NCBI GenBank assembly: GCA_937873555.1
Contig: CALMWN010000416.1
Coordinates: forward strand, 1 to 28,545
DNA: 28,545 nucleotides
Direction of reading: 5' to 3'
DNA from: an uncultured Clostridia bacterium
GTDB taxonomy: Bacteria; Bacillota; Clostridia; Acetivibrionales; CALMWN01
A program made the translations under genes and the position numbers. Below, piece after piece: positions 13,957 to 22,459 of the stretch (position 1 is its first letter; the number at the start of each line of letters is the position of its first letter). The notes beneath the pieces are model-generated. The model was not told where the DNA came from. It saw only the letters and a program-made list of their open reading frames with translations, and made no database searches.

Positions 13957-14799
13957 ATGCGTAAATTGATCGGTGTTTTCACCATATGCTTTATGGTAAT
14001 AACTTTATTTTCAGGATGCAGCATACTACAAAAGCTTGGATTACAGAAAAACAATGATGAACTCCACCCTGTAAGCAGTGTGGTAATGAATGAGGATGAA
14101 GCCAGAAAACTTACTGATAAAGTGCCTATACACCTGTATTTTGGGAGTGAAGACAATAGCAGGCTAAAACTTGAGGTAAGGTATATTCCTGTCAGTGAAG
14201 CCAAAAAAAGTGTAAGCAATCTCGCTTCCACTATTGTAAGGGAACTTATAAAAGGACCGTCCTCCGAAGGCGGACTTAAAGCTACGATACCTTCCTCTGC
14301 TGCTCTAAGGGGACCGGTCAGTATAAATGCCGGAGTTGCAACAGTCGATTTTACGAAGGATTTCATTGATAAACATCCCGGAGGAAAAGCGGCAGAACAG
14401 GTGACTATTTATTCAATAGTAAATTCACTTACGGAGTTGAAGGAAATAGAGAAGGTTAAGTTTACAATAAACGGAAAAGAACAAAAGGATTTCAAGGGAA
14501 ACTTCCAGTTTAATGCACCATTTCCAAGAAGCCCAGCATTGATAAGCAAGGAAGTGCCTCCCGCAGGTGATGCTGCGAAAAACAAGGTAAAGCAGGGGAC
14601 AGATAAGAGTAATCCCGCAAGCCCGAGCCCCAAACCACAGGTGTCTCCGAAAAAGGATACTGTGAGCCCCGCCCCGGCAAAGAATGCTGACACCAAGAAC
14701 AACAGCATCAATCCTTCATCAGGCGGTAAAAATGCTGCACAAAGCCCTGCCAAGTTTGATGAGGATGCAGAAGCCACCTATCTTGAGATTATTGAATAA
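13957..14799 (+). CDS. GerMN-domain lipoprotein
   Basis: A 280-residue lipoprotein. The signal peptide ends in the lipobox LFSGC with Cys21 as the lipidated residue. A GerMN domain covers about residues 55-175 (IHLYFGSEDNSRLKLEVRYI, then LIKGPSSEGGLKATIPSSAA and VATVDFTKDFIDKHPGG, the usual conserved run). The last 90 residues are a Pro/Ser/Lys/Asn-rich low-complexity tail. GerM of Bacillus works in sporulation and germination at the septum peptidoglycan; proteins with one GerMN domain occur also in vegetative cells. The start ATG 13957 has GAGGTGG 7 nt upstream; an in-frame ATG at 13939 lies before that site and is rejected. It stands alone between deoC and a terminator overlapping its stop codon. 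Confidence 0.9.
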   Translation: MRKLIGVFTICFMVITLFSGCSILQKLGLQKNNDELHPVSSVVMNEDEARKLTDKVPIHLYFGSEDNSRLKLEVRYIPVSEAKKSVSNLASTIVRELIKGPSSEGGLKATIPSSAALRGPVSINAGVATVDFTKDFIDKHPGGKAAEQVTIYSIVNSLTELKEIEKVKFTINGKEQKDFKGNFQFNAPFPRSPALISKEVPPAGDAAKNKVKQGTDKSNPASPSPKPQVSPKKDTVSPAPAKNADTKNNSINPSSGGKNAAQSPAKFDEDAEATYLEIIE

Positions 14800-14827
14800 A
14801 AAAATAAGCCGTACGGCTTATTTTTTT
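14798..14827. terminator. Bidirectional terminator with perfect palindrome
   Basis: TAAGCC and GGCTTA arms around GTAC, flanked by A7 and T7 runs, overlap the stop of the GerMN gene. Because the whole 30-bp unit is symmetric, it ends transcription from both the plus-strand gene and the minus-strand GH18 gene that stops at 14839. Confidence 0.93.
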
Positions 14828-14838
14828 ATAACTATATT

Positions 14839-16257
14839 TCAACCCAGTTTATTTTTCACTGCAGTCCAGAAATCATCATTGTCAAAGCCCATCCTCCATA
14901 TACCTATACCTCCGAGATGATACTTGCTTACGAGGTCCAGCTTGTCCGATATGCTGGTGCTGTTTTCGTACCACACGGTATGGGTCACGCCGTCCTTAAA
15001 GTAGGTGAAGTATGGCGAGAGGGAACTGCTGTCCCATTGGCTTTGCGTATTTTGGCTTGATATAAGGCTGTCGGCGTTTTTATACATAACAACCTTGTTT
15101 CCAACAGAGGACCAGTCGTAACCATAGGCTGCAATGCCAAGGAGCAGCTTGTTTGAAGGGATGTTTTGTGTTGCATAACTCATAACCCTGTCTACCCAAG
15201 GCTCTGAAGCCACAGGTCCCGGATTTCCTCCAAAGAAGTGTTCGTCATAGGTCATAATAAGTATCTGATCGGCGTATTTGCCGAGAGCGCTGTAATCAAA
15301 GCCTCTGCTCCAGTTGTCACCGCTCTGGCTGTCATAGGTTTTTGCTGGGATGGAAAGAGTTGTAAGGAAGCCATAAGGTGTCAGTGTCTCTTTCAATTCC
15401 TTCACAAAAGCTGTGTAGTTGTCTCTGTCGTTCCAGGGCACATTCTCAATATTCACGTTAATTCCGGCATATGCTTCCCTGCTTATGGTTACAAGTATGT
15501 TGTGAATCAGGGCTGTACGCTTTGCAGGATCGGATAATACCGTATCTGCAAGGTTCCGGTCGAAACCACCCTTATAAAAATTGTGAATCAGTACCAAAGA
15601 CTTCACATTATTTGAATTTGCCAGCTTCACTGTGTCATTCTGGGGCTGGGTGGTTTGTTTCAAGCTCCCGTCGAAGTCTATCTGATATGCAAACGCTGCA
15701 ATGCTGGTTACATTGCCGGTGTATTTCGACAGTGAATTGTATGAATCCACATCACCCTTGTAGTCGTTTGTAGTATAACCGAGTATGGTTTTTGCAGGCA
15801 GGTTGTTGAAATATGAAGACTCGGTTATGGTTGCCAGATTGGCTTCTCCAACCCACTGTACAGACATTCCGAGGTTCTCCGCAATAAAACGCAGGGGTAT
15901 CATGGTCCTGTTGTTGTATATCATAGGAGGCACATCCATTTGTTTCTGCACTCCGTTTATGGACGCTACAGGATTGTCTACCTGCAGGTTTATTGTAGTG
16001 TTGTTGTAATTTACGACTGCGATTTTCTGGTCATCATACCACTCCACATCTGCTCCCAGTTTTTCAAAAATTCCTCTCACCGGTACAAGAGTCCTGTCGT
16101 TGCTGAGAATGGGAGGAGCATCAGGATAAAGCCTCTGTCCATTAACATCTATGTAGACATTGGTATTGGAAATATTATTATCCGCAAATGTTCTGCAGGG
16201 ATTTATAACTGTTGCAATACAAAGAAACAGCATATAAAGAATGAATTTTTTACACAT
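14839..16257 (-). CDS. Secreted GH18-type glycosidase with copper amine oxidase N-like domain
   Basis: A 472-residue exported protein. After the signal peptide (about 1-25) come residues 33-145 with two copies of the 'VPVRGIFEKLGADVEWYDD / IPLRFIAENLGMSVQW' stalk domain, known as copper amine oxidase N-terminal domain and probably a cell-wall-binding module. Residues 155-472 form a GH18 TIM barrel (ILGYTTND..., LVLIHNF, LTLSIPAKT, ILMTYDEH, YGYDW, GGIGIWRMGFDND). The catalytic strand normally reads DGIDIDxE; here it is AGINVNIE with only the acid Glu271 kept. In SleL/YaaH-type cortex enzymes the strand usually retains one Asp. Ribosome site AGGGGG precedes ATG 16257; the longer frame to 16311 is rejected. 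Likely acts on peptidoglycan or chitin-like polymer. Confidence 0.9.
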   Translation of the reverse strand: MCKKFILYMLFLCIATVINPCRTFADNNISNTNVYIDVNGQRLYPDAPPILSNDRTLVPVRGIFEKLGADVEWYDDQKIAVVNYNNTTINLQVDNPVASINGVQKQMDVPPMIYNNRTMIPLRFIAENLGMSVQWVGEANLATITESSYFNNLPAKTILGYTTNDYKGDVDSYNSLSKYTGNVTSIAAFAYQIDFDGSLKQTTQPQNDTVKLANSNNVKSLVLIHNFYKGGFDRNLADTVLSDPAKRTALIHNILVTISREAYAGINVNIENVPWNDRDNYTAFVKELKETLTPYGFLTTLSIPAKTYDSQSGDNWSRGFDYSALGKYADQILIMTYDEHFFGGNPGPVASEPWVDRVMSYATQNIPSNKLLLGIAAYGYDWSSVGNKVVMYKNADSLISSQNTQSQWDSSSLSPYFTYFKDGVTHTVWYENSTSISDKLDLVSKYHLGGIGIWRMGFDNDDFWTAVKNKLG

Positions 16258-16319
16258 AAAAACCCCCTGGATATAAACACATAAAATTGGCAGCCTGTAA
16301 AAGCGTGGCATCGCAAAAA

Positions 16320-16349
16320 AATATAATTACAGACATATAAAAAGGTTAA
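16320..16349 (-). promoter_or_regulatory. Possible promoter of the GH18 gene
   Basis: On the minus strand TTAACC (16344-16349), 18 bp, TATATT (16320-16325). It lies 63 bp before the start codon. The -35 matches four of six consensus bases. The rest of 16258-16497 holds no gene I can support. Confidence 0.35.
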
Positions 16350-16497
16350 CATAATGAATGAAAATATTCAAAGGAAAAATATGAATCCGGATAACTGGAT
16401 TCGATTGGAGTATTTTCCTCATTTTTGGCCACAAGGATTGTTTTAGTGATGAAAGTACAATAAAATAATATATGCGGGGCTTGGAGCCAGGTACACA

Positions 16498-16527
16498 TTG
16501 ACTTTGATTGATAAATGTCTTTATAAT
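16498..16527 (+). promoter_or_regulatory. Sigma-A promoter of the epimerase gene
   Basis: TTGACT (16498-16503), 18 bp, TATAAT (16522-16527), 27 bp before the start codon. Good match to consensus. Confidence 0.7.
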
Positions 16528-16553
16528 TCATACATGTAAGGGAGGGACGGAAC

Positions 16554-17573
16554 ATGAAAGTATTGGTACTCGGAGGAACAGGAGTAATCAGCAGGTCGAT
16601 AGTAAGCCAGCTTCTGGAGAAGAACCATGAAGTGACCACCTTCAACAGGGGAAAAAAAAGCCTGGATTTTAAGGGGCATGTAGAACAGCTGGTGGGTGAC
16701 AGGTCAAACCGGGAAGAATTTGAAGCATCCATGGGAAAACATAAATTTGATGTTGTCATAGACATGATCTGTTTCAATGCAGAAGATGCAAAGTCGACTT
16801 TGAGAGCTTTCAGGGGGCGTGTGGAGCAGCTGGTGATATGTTCCAGCGTGGCGGCCTACAAACGCCCGTACAATAGCCTGCCTGTTTCAGAAGACGGGGA
16901 AGAGCTTTTTGATAATCCGGCTTTCGGATACGCTTTCAATAAGGCAGAAATGGAAAGATACATAAATAGGGAGGCTATTCAGGAGAAGCTGAACGTTACG
17001 ATTGTCAGACCTTCTCTGACATACGGTGTGGGAGCGGCAAATATAGGAGTACTAAGGCAGAACTACGGCATAGTGGACAGGATCAGGAAGGGCAAGCCCC
17101 TTATAATGTTCGGAGACGGAACTACGCCGTGGAGCTTCACATTTGTGCCGGATCTTGCAAAAGGCTTTGTGGGTGTGGTAGGTAATAAAAAAACATATGG
17201 GCAGTGCTACCATATTACAAATGAAGACAGGCACATATGGGAGGACCTGTACCTGGAATTCGGGAAGCTCGTGGGCAGGGAGCCCGACATACGCCATATA
17301 TCCTCAGAATTGCTTTGCAAGGCGGCTCCGAACCTTTTCAACCATTTATATTATGAGAAGAGCTATGCCGGGATATTTGACAACACCAAAATCAAAAGGG
17401 ATGTACCGGGCTTCAACGCCGGAATTACCCTTGGCGAAGGGCTGAAAACCATTCTTGAGTGGTTTGAGAAGGAAGCCGACAAGGTAGATCCTGAAAAGGA
17501 CGAGCTTGAAGACAGGCTTGTCGCTGCTTATGACAAATGGGTGGGCGATATATCCGGAATGTATATGAAATAG
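16554..17573 (+). CDS. NAD-dependent epimerase/dehydratase (extended SDR)
   Basis: A 339-residue Rossmann-fold oxidoreductase. The N-terminal nucleotide motif is VLGGTGVISRSIV (GxxGxxS rather than GxxGxxG). The catalytic pair YxxxK is Tyr126-Lys130 (GYAFNKAEMERY), preceded by the CSSVAAYKRP strand with the Ser. The middle (TPWSFTFVPDLAKGF) matches the substrate-domain lip of UDP-sugar epimerase-like members. Proteins of this type in clostridia are annotated as NAD-dependent epimerase, some close to CSP41/RNA-binding isomerase-like groups, so the substrate cannot be named. The RBS AAGGGAGGGAC precedes the ATG. It is a single-gene unit with its own promoter and terminator, lying between two secreted minus-strand proteins. 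Confidence 0.85.
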   Translation: MKVLVLGGTGVISRSIVSQLLEKNHEVTTFNRGKKSLDFKGHVEQLVGDRSNREEFEASMGKHKFDVVIDMICFNAEDAKSTLRAFRGRVEQLVICSSVAAYKRPYNSLPVSEDGEELFDNPAFGYAFNKAEMERYINREAIQEKLNVTIVRPSLTYGVGAANIGVLRQNYGIVDRIRKGKPLIMFGDGTTPWSFTFVPDLAKGFVGVVGNKKTYGQCYHITNEDRHIWEDLYLEFGKLVGREPDIRHISSELLCKAAPNLFNHLYYEKSYAGIFDNTKIKRDVPGFNAGITLGEGLKTILEWFEKEADKVDPEKDELEDRLVAAYDKWVGDISGMYMK

Positions 17574-17604
17574 AAAAGCGGGGTTCACATGAACCCCGCT
17601 TTTC
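17573..17604. terminator. Bidirectional terminator after epimerase
   Basis: GAAAAGCGGGGTTCA and TGAACCCCGCTTTTC form a 15-bp perfect stem with a 2-nt spacer; A4 and T4 flanks serve both strands. It separates the epimerase from the LysM protein ending at 17616. Confidence 0.9.
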
Positions 17605-17615
17605 ACTCTTTGTAC

Positions 17616-19091
17616 CTACTTTGCAGGCATATGCTGTGTGACGCAATGGATACCTCCGCCCCAAAGGTTTACACTTTCCGGATCCACTCCGATTATATCA
17701 CGTCCGGGATATACACTTTGAAGTATGCTTTTAACCTGTGCCTCTGTGGACCTTAAGGTGTCTGCACGTCCCGGTTTCCAATAGCTCTGCATCAGGACCG
17801 CGCCGTTTGTAACGGCATAGTTCAGATAACTGCGCAGGGGTATTTTTCCTGTTACACTGTCAGGTACATTGTAAAGAGTGGGAGGCATTGGAATCCGTAT
17901 TATACGGAAAGGCCTTCCGTCCTGGTCGGTAGAGTTCGACAGAATATTGTAGTTCTCTTCCATCCGCAGATATGACTCACTCGAATTTGAATTTGCATAC
18001 CTGTCATCCGGAAGGACCTGTGCAAGAAGAATGGTATCCGGGTTTGCAAATCGGGCTATCTCGTTGATATGACCACCTGTAATGGCATCATCCTCAGAAA
18101 GGCCCTTTTTCAGCCACAGGATTTTTTTCACACCCAGAACCCTTTTATATTCAGCTTCGATTTGCTGTTTGCTCATACCGGGGTTGCGGCTTAAGGCAAC
18201 CGACTCCGTTACCATGATGGTGCCGCTTCCGTTGGACTCTATCGCCCCACCCTCCGATACCATGTTCGAACTGATCACCGGCAGCCCCAGCCACTGGGCG
18301 GTTAGGGAGTCTACCTGTCTTTCACCCTGTATATAATACTGGTTGCCGCCCCTGCCGTAGTTATTGAAATCAAAATCCGCCACTCCCAGGTTGTTCAGAT
18401 TGTCCTTGAGGTAAAGCGGACCTACATCCCTTGCCCATATCGACAGATGAGGCATTACATAAAATGTAACATTATTCCCGGAAAACCCGCTTGACTGGAA
18501 TATGGACTGCACCTGGTTCATTTCGTCGGTGCTGCGTACCATAAGGTTCACTGCAGTATATGGGCTGAATTTTTGTATGATATTTACCATGGTTGGATTG
18601 ACGGGGCGGCCATTGCTGTTGTAAACCTCTGACGGCCACTGCATCCATATCGCCTGCTGTCTTTCAAATTCTCCCGGGAACCTGTAGGTGACGGGAACCG
18701 CCAGAACCTCACCCGTGTATATCATGTTGGGATCACGTATATAATTCTGCCGTGTAAGTGCACCAACCGTTGAGTTGAATTTCACGGCAATTCTGGAAAG
18801 TGTATCGCCGGATTGTATAAAATAAATATACACTCCATCACCTGCTGTTATTCTAAGTCTGGTACCTATTGAGAGGTTATCGGGGGATACTCCTGGGTTC
18901 ATTGCTGAGATATCTGCTATGGAGGTGTCGAATCTTAGTGAAAGAGAATAGAAGGTATCTCCTCCGGCGACGGTATAGCTGAATGTGCCTCCTCCTGCCT
19001 GGGCAAAGGAAGGCATATGGGGAACAGTGAGTACAAAAATTATGATAAGAATCAGTGCCGGCAGTTTAATACTTTTTTTGGTTCTGGTCAT
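17616..19091 (-). CDS. Secreted LysM-agmatine/peptidylarginine deiminase family protein
   Basis: A 491-residue exported enzyme. Signal peptide about 1-31; two LysM domains (about 37-82 and 86-133, DTFYSLSLRFDTSIADISAM and DTLSRIAVKFNSTVGALTRQ) bind peptidoglycan; residues 136-491 are the PAD-porph/agmatine deiminase fold (WMQWPSEVYNSNGRP, SIWARDVGPLY, SEGGAIESNGSGT, GGHINEIARF, and GGGIHCVTQHMP with catalytic Cys483). Agmatine deiminases are cytoplasmic and hydrolyse agmatine to N-carbamoylputrescine; peptidylarginine deiminases citrullinate protein arginine. A cell-wall-anchored version could do either outside the cell. The usual HxD of the family reads His341-Ile-Asn343, so the guanidinium-binding Asp is Asn. 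Start follows GAAGGGTATGATAAA, a rather distant site. It is a single gene ending at the shared terminator. Confidence 0.9.
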   Translation of the reverse strand: MTRTKKSIKLPALILIIIFVLTVPHMPSFAQAGGGTFSYTVAGGDTFYSLSLRFDTSIADISAMNPGVSPDNLSIGTRLRITAGDGVYIYFIQSGDTLSRIAVKFNSTVGALTRQNYIRDPNMIYTGEVLAVPVTYRFPGEFERQQAIWMQWPSEVYNSNGRPVNPTMVNIIQKFSPYTAVNLMVRSTDEMNQVQSIFQSSGFSGNNVTFYVMPHLSIWARDVGPLYLKDNLNNLGVADFDFNNYGRGGNQYYIQGERQVDSLTAQWLGLPVISSNMVSEGGAIESNGSGTIMVTESVALSRNPGMSKQQIEAEYKRVLGVKKILWLKKGLSEDDAITGGHINEIARFANPDTILLAQVLPDDRYANSNSSESYLRMEENYNILSNSTDQDGRPFRIIRIPMPPTLYNVPDSVTGKIPLRSYLNYAVTNGAVLMQSYWKPGRADTLRSTEAQVKSILQSVYPGRDIIGVDPESVNLWGGGIHCVTQHMPAK

Positions 19092-19337
19092 TTTATCATA
19101 CCCTTCAATTTTTATATTTTATAATAGTTGAGAATTTAACTTAAAAAACACGAACCCATCACATTATATTCTTGGCAGCAGGCTTAAAAATATAATTGGT
19201 AAAAACAGGAGGAATTTCTATTAACCCGCCTTTTTGCTACCCAGGAAACACTTGTTATATTTTTTAACATTTAGTATACTATTATTATTGAGACCGAACC
19301 AATAAAAACTACGGCCTGTAAAGGCAAAATCAAGTAT

Positions 19338-19365
19338 TTTTACATTTTGCAGTTGGTCTCTATAA
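19338..19365 (+). promoter_or_regulatory. Promoter of the cobalamin riboswitch-cbiMNQO operon
   Basis: TTTACA (19338-19343), 16 bp, TATAAT (19360-19365). The RNA would start near 19372, just before riboswitch stem P1. The preceding stretch 19092-19337 holds no gene I can support; it contains only the upstream region of the LysM gene. Confidence 0.65.
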
Positions 19366-19379
19366 TAACTGAATATTGG

Positions 19380-19552
19380 AAACAGGTAATAATGATAATG
19401 TAATATTATTGTTGATAGGGAAGTCGGGTGAAAGTCCCGCGCGGTCCCGCCGCTGTATAAGAGGAGGTACACTTGAAAGCCACTGGAGAACGGTTGATTT
19501 CCGGGAAGGTTGGTGTGCTGATGATGCTTGAGCCAGAAGACCTGCCTGTTTT
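19380..19552 (+). ncRNA. Cobalamin (B12) riboswitch
   Basis: The conserved B12 aptamer elements occur in order: GATAGGGAAGTCGGGTGAAA, GTCCCGCGCGGTCCCGCCGC with TGTA, AAGCCACTGG, and the B12 box GAGCCAGAAGACCTGCC. The outer stem P1 is AACAGG (19381-19386) with CCTGTT (19545-19550). It represses cobalt transport when adenosyl- or related cobalamin is plentiful, and directly precedes cbiMNQO. Confidence 0.95.
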
Positions 19553-19622
19553 ACAGCACGGTTGCTCTACGAGTGATAGGGGGGTGCAGGTATGGTTTCA
19601 CAGTGTGTATTTAAATATCCAT

Positions 19623-19655
19623 AACCTCTTGACATTCGGTTAAGGGGTTTTATTA
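19623..19655 (+). terminator. Riboswitch expression-platform terminator
   Basis: AACCTCTTGAC and GGTTAAGGGGTT pair with two G-U wobbles around ATTC, followed by a T-rich tract (TTTTATTATTTT). It lies between the aptamer and cbiM, so B12 binding should favour termination here. Confidence 0.75.
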
Positions 19656-19676
19656 TTTTATACAGGGGTGGTTGTT

Positions 19677-20423
19677 ATGTCAGGAAAACACAAAGCTGTT
19701 ATTTGCATTATGGCAGTTTTTGCATTGATGCCTGAAGCGGCTTTTGCCATGCATATCATGGAAGGGTTCCTACCCCCGGTGTGGTGTGTTTCATGGGGTG
19801 TCCTTACAATTCCGTTCATAGGCATGGGATTGTTTTCAATTCAAAGAACTGTCAGAGAATATCCAAGACTGAAAATGCTGCTTGCACTTTCAGGAGCTTT
19901 TACTTTCGTACTTTCAGCTCTCAAGCTGCCATCTGTTACCGGAAGCTCTTCGCATCCGACAGGAGTCGGACTGGGGGCAATACTTTTCGGACCTTCTGCG
20001 ATGAGCGTTTTAGGCCTGATTGTTTTGCTTTTCCAGGCACTCCTGCTTGCACATGGAGGTATTACCACTCTCGGGGCAAACACATTTTCCATGGCAGTAG
20101 TCGGGCCTGTTACCGCATATGCAGCCTATAAGCTGATAAAAAAGGCGAAGGGTCCTCAGTGGCTCGCAGTATTCCTTGCAGCAGCGCTGGGCGATTTATC
20201 CACTTACATAACCACCTCGGTACAGCTTGCTCTTGCCTTCCCTTCAGAGACAGGAGGCTTCACGGCATCCCTGGTAAAGTTCATGGGTATATTTGCCGTT
20301 ACGCAGATACCGCTGGCTGTCAGCGAGGGGATACTGACAGTGCTGATATTCAATGCGATAGCGGCTCACAGCAAGGATGAACTGAAGGATTTGAAAATAC
20401 TCTCAAAGGAGGAGCAGATTTGA
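19677..20423 (+). CDS. cbiM: ECF cobalt transporter component CbiM
   Basis: A 248-residue membrane protein, the substrate-capture (S) component of an ECF-type cobalt importer. The signal peptide (about 1-24, ending PEAAFA) is followed directly by MHIMEGFLPP: cleavage exposes an N-terminal Met-His, the known metal-binding end in CbiM/NikM proteins. The body shows GSSSHPTGVGLGAILFGPSA, VLLFQALLLAHGGITTLGAN and VVGPVTAYAAYK motifs typical of the family. The frame opens at a GTG at 19668, but AGGGGTGG lies just before the ATG at 19677, which is chosen. It is the first of four overlapping genes cbiMNQO and is controlled by the cobalamin riboswitch 19380-19552, so cobalt rather than nickel is the likely ion. 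Confidence 0.95.
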   Translation: MSGKHKAVICIMAVFALMPEAAFAMHIMEGFLPPVWCVSWGVLTIPFIGMGLFSIQRTVREYPRLKMLLALSGAFTFVLSALKLPSVTGSSSHPTGVGLGAILFGPSAMSVLGLIVLLFQALLLAHGGITTLGANTFSMAVVGPVTAYAAYKLIKKAKGPQWLAVFLAAALGDLSTYITTSVQLALAFPSETGGFTASLVKFMGIFAVTQIPLAVSEGILTVLIFNAIAAHSKDELKDLKILSKEEQI

Positions 20424-20424
20424 G

Positions 20425-20748
20425 ATGGATTCTTCAAAAGAAGATAATAAAAACAAAAAAGGAAGTATAAAAAATCTTATCCTTATAGTGATAGCAGTCT
20501 CTCTTGCCGCTATGCCGCTGTTCTTTTTGAAAAAAGCCGAGTTCGCGGGAACAGACGACAAAGCCGAAAAGGCAATACTGGAAATCAGATCGGATTACAA
20601 GCCCTGGTTCTCGTCTGTCTGGAAGCCCCCGAGCAGTGAGGTGGAAAGCCTGATATTTTCCGTTCAGGCGGCATTGGGCGCTGGTTTGATCGGTTATTAT
20701 CTTGGGTATGTGAGAGGCCGGAAGAAGGCAGACAGGGAGAAACCATGA
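20425..20748 (+). CDS. cbiN: ECF cobalt transporter component CbiN
   Basis: A 107-residue protein with two membrane segments (about residues 15-34 and 75-98) and the extracytoplasmic region FAGTDDKAEKAILEIRSDYK then PWFSSVWKPPSSEVESLIFS, the family signature ahead of the second span. CbiN supports metal loading of CbiM. ATG 20425 follows the cbiM stop directly, and its stop overlaps the cbiQ start in ATGA, so translation is coupled. Length is normal for CbiN. Confidence 0.93.
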   Translation: MDSSKEDNKNKKGSIKNLILIVIAVSLAAMPLFFLKKAEFAGTDDKAEKAILEIRSDYKPWFSSVWKPPSSEVESLIFSVQAALGAGLIGYYLGYVRGRKKADREKP

Positions 20749-21536
20749 TCAACATAGACCAATATGCTTATATTTCAGCATTGAGACGCAAAGACCCGCT
20801 TCAAAAGGTTTTTTTTGCCTTGCTGACGCTTGGAGTTTGTATTTGGGCCGATTCGACAGTCATATCCGTTACCGTGCTTGCAATCATGTGGGGTATAACT
20901 GTTTTTACCGGGCGCATTCCATCCCGGGTTTTCGCAAGGCTTCTTTTGATTCCGATGCTGTTCCTGGTTGTGGGCGTTTTAACCGTTCCAGTAAATGTTT
21001 CGCAAAACCGGGACGAATTTTTATTTTCTTTTTCCTTATACGGAATATATGTGGGTGTATCCGGTACAGGGATTATAAATGCGGCGCGTCTCTTTTTTAA
21101 AGCCCTGGGAGCTTCTTCCTGCCTTTATTATTTATCTCTAAATACACCTATGGTGAGCTTGCTTTCAGCGCTTAGCCGGCTTAAGCTGCCGAAGCTTTTA
21201 ATAGAATTGATGGGACTGGTATACCGGTTTATCTTTGTACTGCTTGAGACAGCAAACACAATTTTTACAGCTCAGAATTCCAGGCTGGGTTATTCAAGCC
21301 TTTCATCAGGCCACCACTCTCTTGCATCCCTTGCCACCACGCTTTTTATGCGTGCCTATAAACGCTCGGAAGAGCTATATACGGCTCTTGAATCCAGGGG
21401 TTACGACGGGGAGCTTAAGGTAATTGAAGAGAAATATGAAACGGGATGGACTGAGTATATCGCTGCGGTTTTAATAAACTTTCTGCTGATTCTGACTTTA
21501 GTGCTTTCAAGAAGATTAACAGGAGGATTGCCATGA
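20745..21536 (+). CDS. cbiQ: ECF transporter transmembrane component CbiQ
   Basis: A 263-residue T component with about five membrane spans that links CbiM/N to the ATPase. The cytoplasmic coupling motif is ALESRGYDGEL (about residues 218-228), the A-x-x-x-R-G motif that contacts the ATPase groove; an earlier one is the LGYSSLSSG region. Its start overlaps the cbiN stop (ATGA) and its stop overlaps the cbiO start in the same way. The protein begins MINIDQYAYISALRRKDPLQ, the standard family N-terminus. Confidence 0.95.
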   Translation: MINIDQYAYISALRRKDPLQKVFFALLTLGVCIWADSTVISVTVLAIMWGITVFTGRIPSRVFARLLLIPMLFLVVGVLTVPVNVSQNRDEFLFSFSLYGIYVGVSGTGIINAARLFFKALGASSCLYYLSLNTPMVSLLSALSRLKLPKLLIELMGLVYRFIFVLLETANTIFTAQNSRLGYSSLSSGHHSLASLATTLFMRAYKRSEELYTALESRGYDGELKVIEEKYETGWTEYIAAVLINFLLILTLVLSRRLTGGLP

Positions 21537-22393
21537 AGGATAATTACATACTTGAAACAGAACACCTCAAATACAGGTATGCAGACGGGGTATTTGCCTT
21601 GAAGGACGTGAATATCAGGGTCAGACAGGGGCAAACCACAGCTGTGCTGGGAGGCAATGGCGCCGGCAAATCTACTTTGTTCCTGAATTTTAACGGGATA
21701 CTCAGACCTGCCTCAGGGAGTGTCTCATTCAAAGGCAAACCTCTGGATTATTCCCACAAAGGCTTGAAGGAGCTGCGTAAAAGCGTGGGAATTGTATTCC
21801 AGGATCCCGACAGCCAGTTGTTTTCCGCCAGTGTGTACCAGGATGTTTCCTTTGGCGCAATAAACATGAAGCTGCCTGAAGAGGAAGTGCGCCGGAGAGT
21901 TGAGACTGCCCTTGTGAAAACAGGGATTTCTCATCTCAAGGACAAGCCCACACATTCCCTAAGCTTCGGGCAGAAAAAACGTGCGGCCATAGCCGGCGTC
22001 CTTGTGATGGAACCGGAGGTGCTGATACTGGATGAACCCACGGCAGGACTTGATCCGGCAGGCACAAGTGATATAATGAGGCTTCTTCAGGGAGCGCAGA
22101 GTGAGCTTGGAATAACAGTAGTCATATCAACCCATGATATTGATATTGTACCCATTTACTGTGGCCATGCCTATGTGCTGGATAAAGGGGAGGTCATACT
22201 GGAAGGCTCCCCAAAGGAGGTGTTCCGTGAAAAAACCGTATTGAGGAATGCAAACCTGAGACTGCCGAGGATAGGACATCTGATGGAAATACTGCAGGAC
22301 AAGGACAAATTCGAATTTTCCGACACTGCAGTGACAATATCCGAGGCCCGCAGCACCCTGAAACAATGGAGGGATGGACAAAAAAGGCAGTGA
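21533..22393 (+). CDS. cbiO: ECF transporter ATP-binding component CbiO
   Basis: A 286-residue ATPase. Walker A is GGNGAGKST (40-48), the Q-loop is VFQDPDSQLFS, the signature is LSFGQKKRAAIAG (the F for the usual second G is common in CbiO), Walker B is VLILDEPTAGLD with the catalytic Glu, and the H-switch is STHDIDIV. The C-terminal extension after 225 is typical of the group. The start overlaps the cbiQ stop. A homodimer of this protein drives the CbiMNQ complex. No terminator hairpin is seen behind it, only a new promoter 30 bp on. Confidence 0.95.
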   Translation: MKDNYILETEHLKYRYADGVFALKDVNIRVRQGQTTAVLGGNGAGKSTLFLNFNGILRPASGSVSFKGKPLDYSHKGLKELRKSVGIVFQDPDSQLFSASVYQDVSFGAINMKLPEEEVRRRVETALVKTGISHLKDKPTHSLSFGQKKRAAIAGVLVMEPEVLILDEPTAGLDPAGTSDIMRLLQGAQSELGITVVISTHDIDIVPIYCGHAYVLDKGEVILEGSPKEVFREKTVLRNANLRLPRIGHLMEILQDKDKFEFSDTAVTISEARSTLKQWRDGQKRQ

Positions 22394-22423
22394 GGGCGGA
22401 GCTTTGCTCAGCAGGCCTTAATA

Positions 22424-22453
22424 TTTGACAGCTAGGGAAAAATTATGTTATAT
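22424..22453 (+). promoter_or_regulatory. Strong promoter of the second ECF operon
   Basis: TTGACA (22424-22429), 18 bp, TATATT (22448-22453) with an extended TGn at 22445-22447. It is independent of the first operon; RNA start predicted near 22460, ahead of a structured leader. Confidence 0.75.
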
Positions 22454-22459
22454 TAGATT

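Noticed and set aside
13926..14366. Minus-strand 146-codon frame opposite the GerMN gene
   Set aside because: Shadow of a gene with a clear lipobox and domain.
19092..19337. Possible gene or RNA between the LysM gene and the riboswitch promoter
   Set aside because: Only a short GCCT-GTAA-AGGC repeat (19314-19325 area) and a GGAGG without a start codon; nothing supportable.
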